A DNA stretch of 30,883 nucleotides from DATMNI01 sp035570275 (GTDB lineage Bacteria; Acidobacteriota; Terriglobia; Bryobacterales; Bryobacteraceae): assembly GCA_035570275.1 (NCBI GenBank), contig DATMNI010000089.1, positions 1 through 30,883 on the forward strand, read 5' to 3'. The notes beneath the pieces are model-generated. The model searched no databases and had not been told where the DNA came from. It was given only the letters and a program-made list of their open reading frames with translations. Position 1 is the stretch's first letter, and each line of letters opens with the position of its first letter. Made by a program: the position numbers and the translations under genes. This document shows positions 16,459 to 23,632 of this stretch, piece by piece.

Positions 16459-17991
16459 ATGAACACCCGCAGAAGAGACTGGTTGGGAGCCGCCGCGCTC
16501 GGAGCCGGCATGTTGGTTAAGGGCGTCCGCGTGGCGCACGCGCGCGACCGGAAACCGAATTTCCTCTTCATCCTGGCCGACGATCATGCCGGTTACGTGC
16601 TGGGCGCGCAGGGCAACCGGCGCGCGGTCACGCCAAACCTGGACCGGCTGTCGTCGGAGGGCACACGCTTTGCGCGTCATCACTGCAATTCACCGGTGTG
16701 CACGCCGTCGCGGCAATCCATTCTCACCGGGCAATTGCCGCACGCGGCGGGTGTCACCCTGCTTTCGACGCCGCTCGATGACGCCCGGCCGACCATCGCC
16801 AGGACGCTCGGCGGCAATGGCTTTTCGACGGCGGTGATCGGCAAGATGCACTTCAACCGTCCCGGGCAGCCCGGGCTGCACGGCTTTCAGACCGCCTGGA
16901 CGGAAGACGTGGCTCAGAAGCGATGGCTGGAGGCGGTGGGTCCGGCGCCGCCGCCGGGCGACATTCGCACCAAGCCTGAGTGGCGGCCGTTTCGCGACCC
17001 GGCGCGCATCTGGCTGAACTCGGAAAAGCTGCCGTTTCCGCGCCGCTACGAGCAGATGAAAAGCACGTGGGTAGCCGGCCAGGCTTCACGCTACCTGGAA
17101 GAACACAGAGACGAACAGTTCGCGCTCTGGGTGAGCTTTCAGGAGCCGCATTCCCCGTTCGATTTCCCGCTGGAATGGCGCGACAAGTTCCAGCCATCCG
17201 AGTTTCCGGCGCCGCTGGTGGGGCCGGAGGATGCGGGACAGATTCCGCTGATTTTCCGCGACTTGAGCCCCGCCGAAAAACAAGGCATCATCGCCGCTTA
17301 CTACACGTCGGTTAACTATCTGGACCACAATGCCGGAATAGTGCTGGACAAACTGCGCCAGTTGAAGCTGGAAGAGGACACGCTGGTGGTTTACATGGCG
17401 GATCATGGATACAGCCTCGGCCAGCACGGACGTTTCGAGAAGCACTGCCTGTATGACCCGGCTCTTCAGGTTCCGCTGATCTTCCGATTCCCGGACCGAG
17501 TCTCTAAGGGTGTGGTCCACGAATTAACGGAGTCTGTGGACGTGCCCCACACCATCCTGGATTTGCTGGGAGCCGATCCCTTCCGGATTCAGCACGGACA
17601 GAGCTTGCGGCCCTACCTGGAGGGCAAGAGGCCTGCCAGACCGCGCACCTCGATCTTCACGGAGTACCTGGAGAACGAAGAGGCCGGGGTGCGGACGAGC
17701 CGCTGGAAGTATGCGCATTGCAGCGGCAAGCGGGAGCGGACCGATGGCTACAAGACGGATAACCCCACGCCGGGCCGGACCGTGCGGCTCTATGACCTGA
17801 AGGCCGACCCGGGTGAGTTTCACAGTGTGGCGGCCAGGCACCCGGAGGTGGTCGTCGAGCTTTCCAAACTGATGCTGGCGCGCTTCCGTGCGACACACCC
17901 GGAGGCGCAGTCGGAGCCCGCGGGGTTGAAGACGGCGGACGCCATCGAATGGTATCTACGACCTCGCGACGCGGTGGCAGGCGCCGGATAA
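16459..17991 (+). CDS. Tat-exported sulfatase
   Basis: A 510-residue type I sulfatase. The N-terminus MNTRRRDWLGAAALGAGM is a twin-arginine-style signal. The metal-binding opening NFLFILADDHAG is followed by the formylglycine motif CTPSRQSILTG, with Cys81 the residue to be converted (C-x-P-S-R form). Further conserved parts are GYSTAVIGK-like GFSTAVIGKMHF, SFQEPHSPF, TLVVYMADHGYSLGQHGRFEKHCLYD and the late RTSRWKYAHC. It hydrolyses sulfate esters or sulfamates from glycans or small molecules in the periplasm; the exact substrate is unclear. No sulfatase-maturing enzyme is in the window. The ribosome binding site (AAGG) is only 3 bases from the ATG, an unusually short spacing. Confidence 0.93.
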   Translation: MNTRRRDWLGAAALGAGMLVKGVRVAHARDRKPNFLFILADDHAGYVLGAQGNRRAVTPNLDRLSSEGTRFARHHCNSPVCTPSRQSILTGQLPHAAGVTLLSTPLDDARPTIARTLGGNGFSTAVIGKMHFNRPGQPGLHGFQTAWTEDVAQKRWLEAVGPAPPPGDIRTKPEWRPFRDPARIWLNSEKLPFPRRYEQMKSTWVAGQASRYLEEHRDEQFALWVSFQEPHSPFDFPLEWRDKFQPSEFPAPLVGPEDAGQIPLIFRDLSPAEKQGIIAAYYTSVNYLDHNAGIVLDKLRQLKLEEDTLVVYMADHGYSLGQHGRFEKHCLYDPALQVPLIFRFPDRVSKGVVHELTESVDVPHTILDLLGADPFRIQHGQSLRPYLEGKRPARPRTSIFTEYLENEEAGVRTSRWKYAHCSGKRERTDGYKTDNPTPGRTVRLYDLKADPGEFHSVAARHPEVVVELSKLMLARFRATHPEAQSEPAGLKTADAIEWYLRPRDAVAGAG

Positions 17992-18150
17992 GGGCTGAAA
18001 AACCGATTAGACGGGCGGAATGCCAATCCTCCGGTCGAACGAAGGCGTTGGCGCGAGTGGACCCCTATCCCGGGTCGCGATCACAACCGGTACAAATAAG
18101 GCTGTGACGCGAATCTCAGTTAGGCCCGATATAGCCACGGGAAGCCCTGC

Positions 18151-18339
18151 ATGCAAGGTACGCGAATCCAGGTAGCGCAGATTCTTGACCTGATCGCCGC
18201 CGGAAAGAGTTTTCACGATGTCACCGTCGATTACTTCCCCGAACTTACGGGTGATGACGTCCGTGCTTGTCTTGAGTTCGCCCGCGATCTGGTTGAGAAC
18301 GAAGACATCCATGTGGTTGAGGAAATGCCACGGGCCTGA
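18151..18339 (+). CDS. DUF433 antitoxin-like protein, N-terminus frameshifted
   Basis: A 62-codon frame reading MQGTRIQVAQILDLIAAGKS then DYFPELTGDDVRACLEFARD, the core of the DUF433 family (VapB-type antitoxin; usual start RISxNPxxxxGKPxIRGTRI). The missing first part is present upstream in another frame: from GTG 18104 the bases read VTRISVRPDIAT, and switching frame by one base near 18137-18141 gives GKPCMQGTRI. One base appears to have been lost, so either translation restarts at ATG 18151 or the gene is dead. Its stop overlaps the beginning of a DUF5615 toxin-like frame, the usual partner of DUF433. Confidence 0.6.
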   Translation: MQGTRIQVAQILDLIAAGKSFHDVTVDYFPELTGDDVRACLEFARDLVENEDIHVVEEMPRA

Positions 18340-18719
18340 TTCTTGCCGATCACTGCGTTTACGGGACAACCATACGCCTTCTTCGTGGGGCTGGAGTTGG
18401 GGTGGTCTGTCTGAAGGACATTGCGAGGCAGGACACACCCGATGCCGAGGTACTGAGGCTTGCGGTCGAACGCTCAATGGTCCTGCTGACCAACGACAAG
18501 GATTTTTGTGACGTCCTTCGGTACCCGCCCGCGAGCCACGCTGGCGTCATCGTCCTGAAAATCAGGGCGGCTAACGAAACTGAAGTTCATAACGTCCCCC
18601 TTCGAATGCTGGTGGAGCACGGATTGGATTCGATGCAAGGCACTTTGGCCATTGTCAGCCGCGGCCTATGTGGATCGAAAGACGGTACACTAGTCGCAAT
18701 CTACTATCGGAGGTCTGCG
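18336..18719 (+). pseudogene. DUF5615 PIN-like toxin remnant, abnormal start and no stop
   Basis: From 18336 the frame reads LILADHCVYGTTIRLLRGAG, then DIARQDTPDAEVLRLAVERS, MVLLTNDKDF and HAGVIVLKIR. These are the DUF5615 (Mut7-C/PIN-like) pattern with the acidic residues of LADH and NDKDF. The usual ATGA overlap with the antitoxin stop is CTGA here, so no standard start precedes the first catalytic Asp; GTG at 18402 would remove it. The frame then runs without a stop into the in-frame hydrolase gene at 18720. It is most likely an inactivated toxin, although CTG initiation cannot be excluded. Confidence 0.6.
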
Positions 18720-20657
18720 ATGAAATACAAAGTCTGCGTCACGGTTCTGGTTCTGGCTCGCATGGCAGCATATGGCCAGCCGGGCGGGCCGCTGACGCCG
18801 CAAGCCGCGGCGGCGCGCAACGCCACCGAGAAGGAACTGCAATCCATCGCCATCGTCGATCGCAAGGTGATGGTGCCGATGCGCGACGGCAAGCGCATGG
18901 CGGCCGACATCTACCGGCCCAAAGACACATCCAAGAAGTACCCCGTCATTTTTGTCCGCACGCCGTACAACTTCAACTTCTGGGACGTCAAGAACGGCCT
19001 GCCGCGCGATATGACCGCGGAGTTGCAGGCCGTCAAGCGCGGGTACGCTTACGTGGAGATGAATGAGCGCGGCCACTTTTTCTCCGAGGGCGAGTACGAC
19101 ATTTTAGGTCCGCCGCTGACCGACGGCACCGACGCCATTTCCTGGATGGCCGCCCAGCCGTGGTCCAACACCAAGGTGGGCACCATCGGCTGCTCTTCTA
19201 CGGCCGAATGGCAACTGGGCGTGGCGGCGCAGGGAAACCCGGCGTTCGCCGCCATGATCCCGCAAGGGTTCGGCGCCGGCGTGGGACGCGTGCAGCCTTA
19301 CTACGAGCAGGGCAACTGGTATCGCGGTGGCGCGGTCCAGATGCTGTTCGTCGCCTGGATCTACGGGGAGCAGAACCAGATGCGTCCCATGTTCCCGCCC
19401 AACACCTCGCAAGCCGACCTGATCCAGGCGTCCAAGATGTTCGACCTAGCCCCGCAGATGCCGCCGGTGGATTGGTCCAAGGCGCTGCAGCACCTCCCCG
19501 AAATGGACATCATCAAAGCCGTGGGCGGCCCGAAGGGCATTTTTGCCGACCGCATGGAGGTCTCAACCGGCGGCGCCATGATCAAGCGGACGCCCAACGA
19601 CCCTGCCTGGTATCGCGGCGGCCTGTGGCACGACGACAAGCCGATCAACGTGCCCGGCTTCTGGTTCATGTCCTGGTACGATGTGTCGGTGGGGCCGAAC
19701 CTGGCGGCGTATAACTACGTGCGCAGAACGGCGAAGCCCGAGATCGGCAACCAGCAGTACGCCATCATCGCGCCTACTCTGCATTGCGGCTATACGCGGG
19801 CTACCGAGGATACCGTGGTGGGTGAACGAAGCATGGGGGACGCGCGGCTCGACTACAGCGCGCTCACGTATGGCTGGTTCGATCACTTCCTGAAAGGCGA
19901 AGACAATCACGTGCTCGAGACCATGCCCAAGGTGAAATACTTCACCATGGGGATGAACAAATGGCAGACGTCGGAAACCTGGCCGCCGCAGGGCGCGCAG
20001 CCGATGACCTTGTTCCTGGCGGGCGGTGGCAAGGCGAACAGCCTCAACGGCGATGGTGCGCTGGCGGCTGCGTCGCCCGGCACGGACAGCCCGGACAGCT
20101 TCACCTACGATCCTATGAACCCCGTGCCCTCATTTGGCGGCAACGTCTGTTGCACCGGCAATGCGGTGTCCGGAGGCGCCTTCGACCAGCGCAAGATGGA
20201 GGCGCGCGCCGATATTCTGGTCTACACCTCCGACCCGCTGAAGGAGGGGACCGAAGTGAGCGGCCCCATCGAAGCCACGCTCTACGTTTCCTCGGACGCG
20301 AAAGACACCGACATCACCGTGAAGCTGATCGACGTCTATCCCGATGGCACGGCCTACAACCTGGACGAAACCATCCAGCGCATGCGCTACCGCGATGGAT
20401 ACGAGAAGCCGATGGTTTGGATGGAGCCCGGCAAGGTGTACAAGGTGACGCTGCAGCCCATGACCACCAGCAACTATTTCGAAGCCGGCCACCGCATTCG
20501 GATGGAGGTCTCCAGCAGCAACTTCCCGCGCTTTGACCGCAATCTGAACACCGGCGGCAACAACTACGACGAGGCGAAAGGCGTGGTGGCGCACAACGGG
20601 GTGCATCATTCGAAGCAGTACCCTTCGCAGGTCAGGCTGAGCGTGGTGAAGCGGTAG
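18720..20657 (+). CDS. Secreted CocE/NonD family (X-Pro dipeptidyl-peptidase-like) hydrolase
   Basis: The protein has 645 residues from ATG 18720, chosen because GGAGGT lies 5 bases upstream and the product then starts with a signal peptide (MKYKVCVTVLVLARMAAYGQ). The frame is open further 5' but that part is toxin remnant. The alpha/beta-hydrolase domain has VMVPMRDGKRMAADIYRP, PVIFVRTPYNF, the oxyanion-side ERGHFFSEGEYD, and the nucleophile region VGTIGCSSTAEWQLG (Ser159 likely). A late His may lie in HCGYTR. The C-terminal jelly roll typical of the family is present (ILVYTSDPLKEGTEVSGPIE; MEVSSSNFPRFDRNLNTGG). It cleaves an ester or peptide-like bond; the substrate is unknown. TACACT at 18686-18691 is a possible -10 box. 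Confidence 0.92.
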   Translation: MKYKVCVTVLVLARMAAYGQPGGPLTPQAAAARNATEKELQSIAIVDRKVMVPMRDGKRMAADIYRPKDTSKKYPVIFVRTPYNFNFWDVKNGLPRDMTAELQAVKRGYAYVEMNERGHFFSEGEYDILGPPLTDGTDAISWMAAQPWSNTKVGTIGCSSTAEWQLGVAAQGNPAFAAMIPQGFGAGVGRVQPYYEQGNWYRGGAVQMLFVAWIYGEQNQMRPMFPPNTSQADLIQASKMFDLAPQMPPVDWSKALQHLPEMDIIKAVGGPKGIFADRMEVSTGGAMIKRTPNDPAWYRGGLWHDDKPINVPGFWFMSWYDVSVGPNLAAYNYVRRTAKPEIGNQQYAIIAPTLHCGYTRATEDTVVGERSMGDARLDYSALTYGWFDHFLKGEDNHVLETMPKVKYFTMGMNKWQTSETWPPQGAQPMTLFLAGGGKANSLNGDGALAAASPGTDSPDSFTYDPMNPVPSFGGNVCCTGNAVSGGAFDQRKMEARADILVYTSDPLKEGTEVSGPIEATLYVSSDAKDTDITVKLIDVYPDGTAYNLDETIQRMRYRDGYEKPMVWMEPGKVYKVTLQPMTTSNYFEAGHRIRMEVSSSNFPRFDRNLNTGGNNYDEAKGVVAHNGVHHSKQYPSQVRLSVVKR

Positions 20658-20665
20658 GGGGAAAC

Positions 20666-20710
20666 TTGTGGGGCAGGTTGGTAACCTGCGGCGGATTGCT
20701 AATCCGCCTG
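20666..20710. repeat. Dispersed nested-palindrome element, half copy B
   Basis: This is the left half only: TTGTGGGGCAGGTTGGTAAC with its own palindrome GCAGGTTGGTAACCTGC, followed by the second palindrome GGCGGATTGCTAATCCGCC. The right arm seen in copies at 10721-10813 and 23441-23583 is absent. Sequence that looks like the interior of another gene follows directly, as if the element marks a deletion junction. Confidence 0.85.
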
Positions 20711-20871
20711 ACGCTGGGTCCCGCGAGCCCCTTGCTCCCGGCCAGCAAGGTTCGCTGAAGGTCCGGCCGGATGGAACTATTCTCGATGGCCATCACCGAA
20801 TCAGCGTGCTCCTTGAGCGCGGAGAGGATATTCATCGACTTCCGCGAGAGATAATGGAGCCCGAGCCATGA
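20668..20871 (+). pseudogene. ParB-N-like small protein remnant fused to repeat
   Basis: A 67-codon frame from GTG 20668. The first 14 codons (MGQVGNLRRIANPP) are the translated palindromic repeat. The rest ends LKVRPDGTILDGHHRISVLL then ERGEDIHRLPREI, which has the DGxxxDGHHRxxxL character of ParB/Srx-like domains. A normal N-terminus is lacking, so I read this as a truncated gene whose 5' end was replaced by the repeat. Its stop overlaps the start of the next remnant (ATGA), so the two were once a coupled pair. Confidence 0.5.
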
Positions 20872-21066
20872 ACCCCGACCTGTTCTGGATACCGGGCCCC
20901 TGGCGCGGCAGGATGGCCGTTGCCACCCGCCCCAGGGGAGGTGACTGGCTGGAGGACGAGGCCGGTGGAGGGCGCCGGGCTGGGCTTGACGTCGTCTCCT
21001 TGCTGGAAGAGGAAGAGGCCGCTCAACTGGACCTTGTTCACGAAGGCGAGGCCGCTCAATCAAAAG
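20868..21066 (+). pseudogene. 5' fragment of a dual-specificity/tyrosine phosphatase-like gene
   Basis: From ATG 20868 the frame reads MNPDLFWIPGPWRGRMAVAT, RPRGGDWLEDEAGG, then LDVVSLLEEEEAAQLDLVHE. This resembles the N-terminal part of small bacterial protein phosphatases of the cyclin-dependent-kinase-inhibitor-3-like type, from memory of the family. After about residue 66 the similarity stops, no Cys-x5-Arg catalytic loop follows, and the frame runs into the esterase gene in the wrong phase. It is a truncated remnant. Confidence 0.5.
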
Positions 21067-21078
21067 GTACCGTTGAAT

Positions 21079-22257
21079 ATGCTAAGAACCTTGACTTTCC
21101 CGCTCTTGCCGGCGCTGGCGGTGACCATCGCCAGTGCACAAAACGCCCCCCGCGCGCCGCTGCCTCCGCTTCCCGCCCCTCTCGCAGTGCCGAAACCAGG
21201 TCCGGCGAGCGAGGCTCCCTATGCGCCGCTGCCCATCTTGCAAGGCGGCGTGGTGGTCGCGCTCTATCCGCCCGGCTCGCCTTTCCTCAAAGCGGAGCGT
21301 ATCCGCGAGGCCGAGCAATACAACATGAGCCAGGCCGTGCCGGGGCGGATCAGCAGCATCGTCAACATTCATAACCCGTCCATCGAAGTGCACACGGTCG
21401 AGCGCGGCCTCAACACCGGCGCTGCCGTGATCCTCGTGGCCGGCGGTGGGCACAACACCCTGAACGTCGGCGGTGAAGGCGCCGATTTCGTTCCCTTCTT
21501 CTATAACTACGGCGTCAACACCGTGATCCTGCGGAATCGCTTGCGCCGCGACGGTTACAACCCTCAGACCGACGAAGTTTACGATGCTCTCCAATCCATC
21601 CGGCTGGTGCGCGCTTACGCCAAGGAGTTCCACCTCGATCCGAATAAGATCGGCATGATGGGCTTCTCTGCGGGTGCGGAATTAACCTCCGCGGCGGCGG
21701 TCTTGTTTGACGACTTCGACAAAAAGAACAGCGGCCCCGGCGATCCTCTGGCGGGAATTACCTCGCGCCCGGACTTCGCGGGCATCATCTATCCGGGTCC
21801 CTCGCCCTTCGCCCGCAATCGCACTTCCCCGCCAATTCCGCGCAATGTGCCTCCCGCGTTCCTCGCCTGCGCGGGCTCTGACGACCAGGGTCATGCTGTC
21901 TGGGCCGACGAATATTTTGCCGCTATGCTGGCCATTCGGGTGCCGAACGTCGAGATGCACATTTACGGCAATGGCCGCCACCCCGGCGACGCCCTGCCCG
22001 ATGGCAGCCGCATGAGCGGCGGTTTGACGGACCGCAACAGCACACCGTATGGCACCTGGCAATACCGCTTCATCGACTGGTTCCGCGATCTCGGCTTCCT
22101 GCAAAAGCCCGGCGTGGAAACCAAGGCCGCCAGGGACATCGTTACTTATCTGAGCCAGCCGCCGCGGGAAGGCGGGCGCGGTCGAGGGGGCCGTGGCGAA
22201 CCGCCGGCGAATCCGGCCGGTGCAGCCACAGCGGGCGAGGGCCGCGGCGGCCGTTAG
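21079..22257 (+). CDS. Secreted alpha/beta-hydrolase (carbohydrate-esterase-like)
   Basis: The protein has 392 residues from ATG 21079, where a signal peptide starts (MLRTLTFPLLPALAVTIASA). The frame is open 53 codons further upstream, but that part overlaps the phosphatase remnant. The hydrolase core has the oxyanion strand GAAVILVAGGGH, VNTVILRNRL, the nucleophile elbow IGMMGFSAGAEL (Ser197), ACAGSDDQGH (acid region) and YGNGRHPGD (probable catalytic His). The pattern is that of BD-FAE/acetyl-xylan-esterase-like enzymes, which remove ester groups from plant polysaccharides. The C-terminus ends in a Gly/Arg/Pro-rich tail (GGRGRGGRGEPPANPAG). It may act with the nearby sulfatase and CocE enzyme in polymer breakdown. 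Confidence 0.88.
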   Translation: MLRTLTFPLLPALAVTIASAQNAPRAPLPPLPAPLAVPKPGPASEAPYAPLPILQGGVVVALYPPGSPFLKAERIREAEQYNMSQAVPGRISSIVNIHNPSIEVHTVERGLNTGAAVILVAGGGHNTLNVGGEGADFVPFFYNYGVNTVILRNRLRRDGYNPQTDEVYDALQSIRLVRAYAKEFHLDPNKIGMMGFSAGAELTSAAAVLFDDFDKKNSGPGDPLAGITSRPDFAGIIYPGPSPFARNRTSPPIPRNVPPAFLACAGSDDQGHAVWADEYFAAMLAIRVPNVEMHIYGNGRHPGDALPDGSRMSGGLTDRNSTPYGTWQYRFIDWFRDLGFLQKPGVETKAARDIVTYLSQPPREGGRGRGGRGEPPANPAGAATAGEGRGGR

Positions 22258-22331
22258 GCAAAAGTTAAACAACGAAGCCGGAAGTGTTTGGCGTCAACGC
22301 GTCGTCAGTGGCGGGTTGGTCCGTCTGCGGA

Positions 22332-22550
22332 TTACGCGGCCTGGATCTCTACCGTATCCGCCACCGTAGTTGGCTCGGGCACAGCCTCACCGCGCAGGCG
22401 CATTCCTTCGATGTGGAATTCGATCGCTTCCGCGATCAGGCGGCGCGTTTCTTCGAGCGTGTGCCCTGTGGTCACGCATCCAGGGAGGTCCGGCACATAG
22501 GCCGCCCAATTGTGAGCCGCCTTCTCCAAAACAACCGCGTACTTTTTCAT
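22332..22550 (-). CDS. HicB-family antitoxin-like protein (orphan)
   Basis: The protein has 72 residues from ATG 22550: MKKYAVVLEKAAHNWAAYVP, then DLPGCVTTGHTLEETRRLIA and EAIEFHIEGM. This is the partially degraded RNase-H fold of the HicB family (PDLPGC.TTG.T.EE..). The usual HicB neutralises the double-stranded-RNA-binding toxin HicA and represses the operon. I find no HicA on either side, and this copy lacks a C-terminal DNA-binding helix region, so it may be a solitary regulator. An open frame extends upstream to 22757, but that part shows no family resemblance. Confidence 0.85.
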   Translation of the reverse strand: MKKYAVVLEKAAHNWAAYVPDLPGCVTTGHTLEETRRLIAEAIEFHIEGMRLRGEAVPEPTTVADTVEIQAA

Positions 22551-22749
22551 TTCTTCAGCCCTGCCTTCTTCGGTATTGAGTTTAGCCTCCCGGATGGCAT
22601 GGTCCTGTGGGGCTTCAGCGGTGGGGCATAATTTGAATTTCGCGATGGCCTGCGAGGTGGCGCGTAACTGGAATTCCTGGCGCATCCGACCATCTCCCAC
22701 CAGCCGGGCAGCAGCGATGGCTGAAATCGGGGCCGGGGCCGGCACAAGT

Positions 22750-23334
22750 TCACGCATGCCTGGTTTTGGAGTCGGCCTTGGCGCGGTCCATGTACCTCAG
22801 GTTCTGCAGGTCGAGACGGATCACATCGCCGGTTTTCACGAACTGCGGCACCATCACTTCCACGCCGTTCTCCAGCTTGGCGGGTTTGAAGTTGGTGTCC
22901 TGCTGCTGGTGCATGGGCGGCGCGGTGTCGGCGATCTTCACCTCCAGGACATCCGGGAACAGCACGCTCACCGGACGACCCCTGACGAATTCGATGGCCA
23001 GCCTCATGCCGGCCTCCAGGAACGCTGCCTGCGCGCCGATTAACGGCTTGGGAATCTCGGTTTGCTCGAAGGTCTCCGGATCCATGAAGCAGCAGTGGTC
23101 TTCGCCGGCGTACAGGAACTCGAGCGCCTGCTTTTCGAGCGGCACCTCCTCCAGCCTCAGTTCCGCGCGGAAGCTGTGCTCCCGAAAAGTCCCGGTGGCG
23201 AGGTTCTGCAACCGGGCGTGCGTGGCGCCGCCCATTTGTCCCTGTCCGGGATGATACAGGGCGGCAAGTACCTTGTACTCCTGTCCTTCGAACCGGATTG
23301 CCGTTCCGGGGCGTAATTGCGATGCCTGGACCAT
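22750..23334 (-). CDS. efp: Translation elongation factor P
   Basis: The protein has 194 residues from ATG 23334, with GGGAGG shortly upstream on the minus strand. The KOW-like domain I opens MVQASQLRPGTAIRFEGQEY. Domain II has FLYAGEDHCCFMDPETFEQ. Domain III has APPMHQQQDTNFKPAKLENG and EVMVPQFVKTGDVIRLDLQ. EF-P binds beside the ribosomal P site and relieves stalling at polyproline. The loop that reaches the peptidyl-transferase centre reads YHPGQGQMGG: the position that is Lys34 in E. coli (PGKGQ) is Gln31 here, so beta-lysylation or hydroxylation at that site is ruled out. No EpmA, EpmB or EarP gene is in the window. Confidence 0.95.
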   Translation of the reverse strand: MVQASQLRPGTAIRFEGQEYKVLAALYHPGQGQMGGATHARLQNLATGTFREHSFRAELRLEEVPLEKQALEFLYAGEDHCCFMDPETFEQTEIPKPLIGAQAAFLEAGMRLAIEFVRGRPVSVLFPDVLEVKIADTAPPMHQQQDTNFKPAKLENGVEVMVPQFVKTGDVIRLDLQNLRYMDRAKADSKTRHA

Positions 23335-23440
23335 ATTTCCTCCCGAACTGCCGCCAGCCAGTGCCAGGCGGCTGGATAATAGGATTTCACTATCCGCAAT
23401 CAGCTTAATGCAATGCTTGGCGGGAAGCAATGCGGCCACG

Positions 23441-23583
23441 TTGTGGGGCAGATTGTTAATCTGCGGCGGATTGTTAATCCGCCTGCGCGATGCGGCAGCG
23501 AGCCGTCCCGGCGTGGGCGGCGTTGCCAGCAGGTGCGACAGGCGGATTGCCAATCCGCCGCAGGTTCACAACCTGCCCCACAA
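23441..23583. repeat. Dispersed nested-palindrome element, full copy C
   Basis: The left arm is TTGTGGGGCAGATTGTTAAT at 23441-23460, followed by GGCGGATTGTTAATCCGCC. The right arm starts with GGCGGATTGCCAATCCGCC and ends ACAACCTGCCCCACAA at 23568-23583. The centre (about 23484-23539) differs from copy A, so the two arms may behave as a unit that flanks variable sequence. It lies between the divergent efp and helicase genes. Confidence 0.85.
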
Positions 23584-23604
23584 AACAGAGGAGCGGCGCA
23601 CGCG

Positions 23605-23613
23605 TGCTAAACT
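23605..23613 (+). promoter_or_regulatory. Possible extended -10 box of the helicase gene
   Basis: TGCTAAACT lies 19 bases before the ATG at 23633, and the identical 9-mer occurs before the gene at 28246. No good -35 box is visible and the helicase gene has no Shine-Dalgarno, so the transcript may have a very short leader. Confidence 0.35.
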
Positions 23614-23632
23614 AGGCACCAGTTACTCTTTC

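Noticed and set aside
18402..20657. A single 751-codon gene fusing a PIN-like toxin to the CocE/NonD hydrolase
   Set aside because: GGAGGT before ATG 18720 and the signal peptide there mark an independent start; the upstream 106 codons are a toxin remnant that happens to be in phase.
20868..21374. Full 168-codon gene before the esterase
   Set aside because: Only the first about 66 codons look like a phosphatase N-terminus; the rest is the esterase signal and mature sequence read in the wrong phase.
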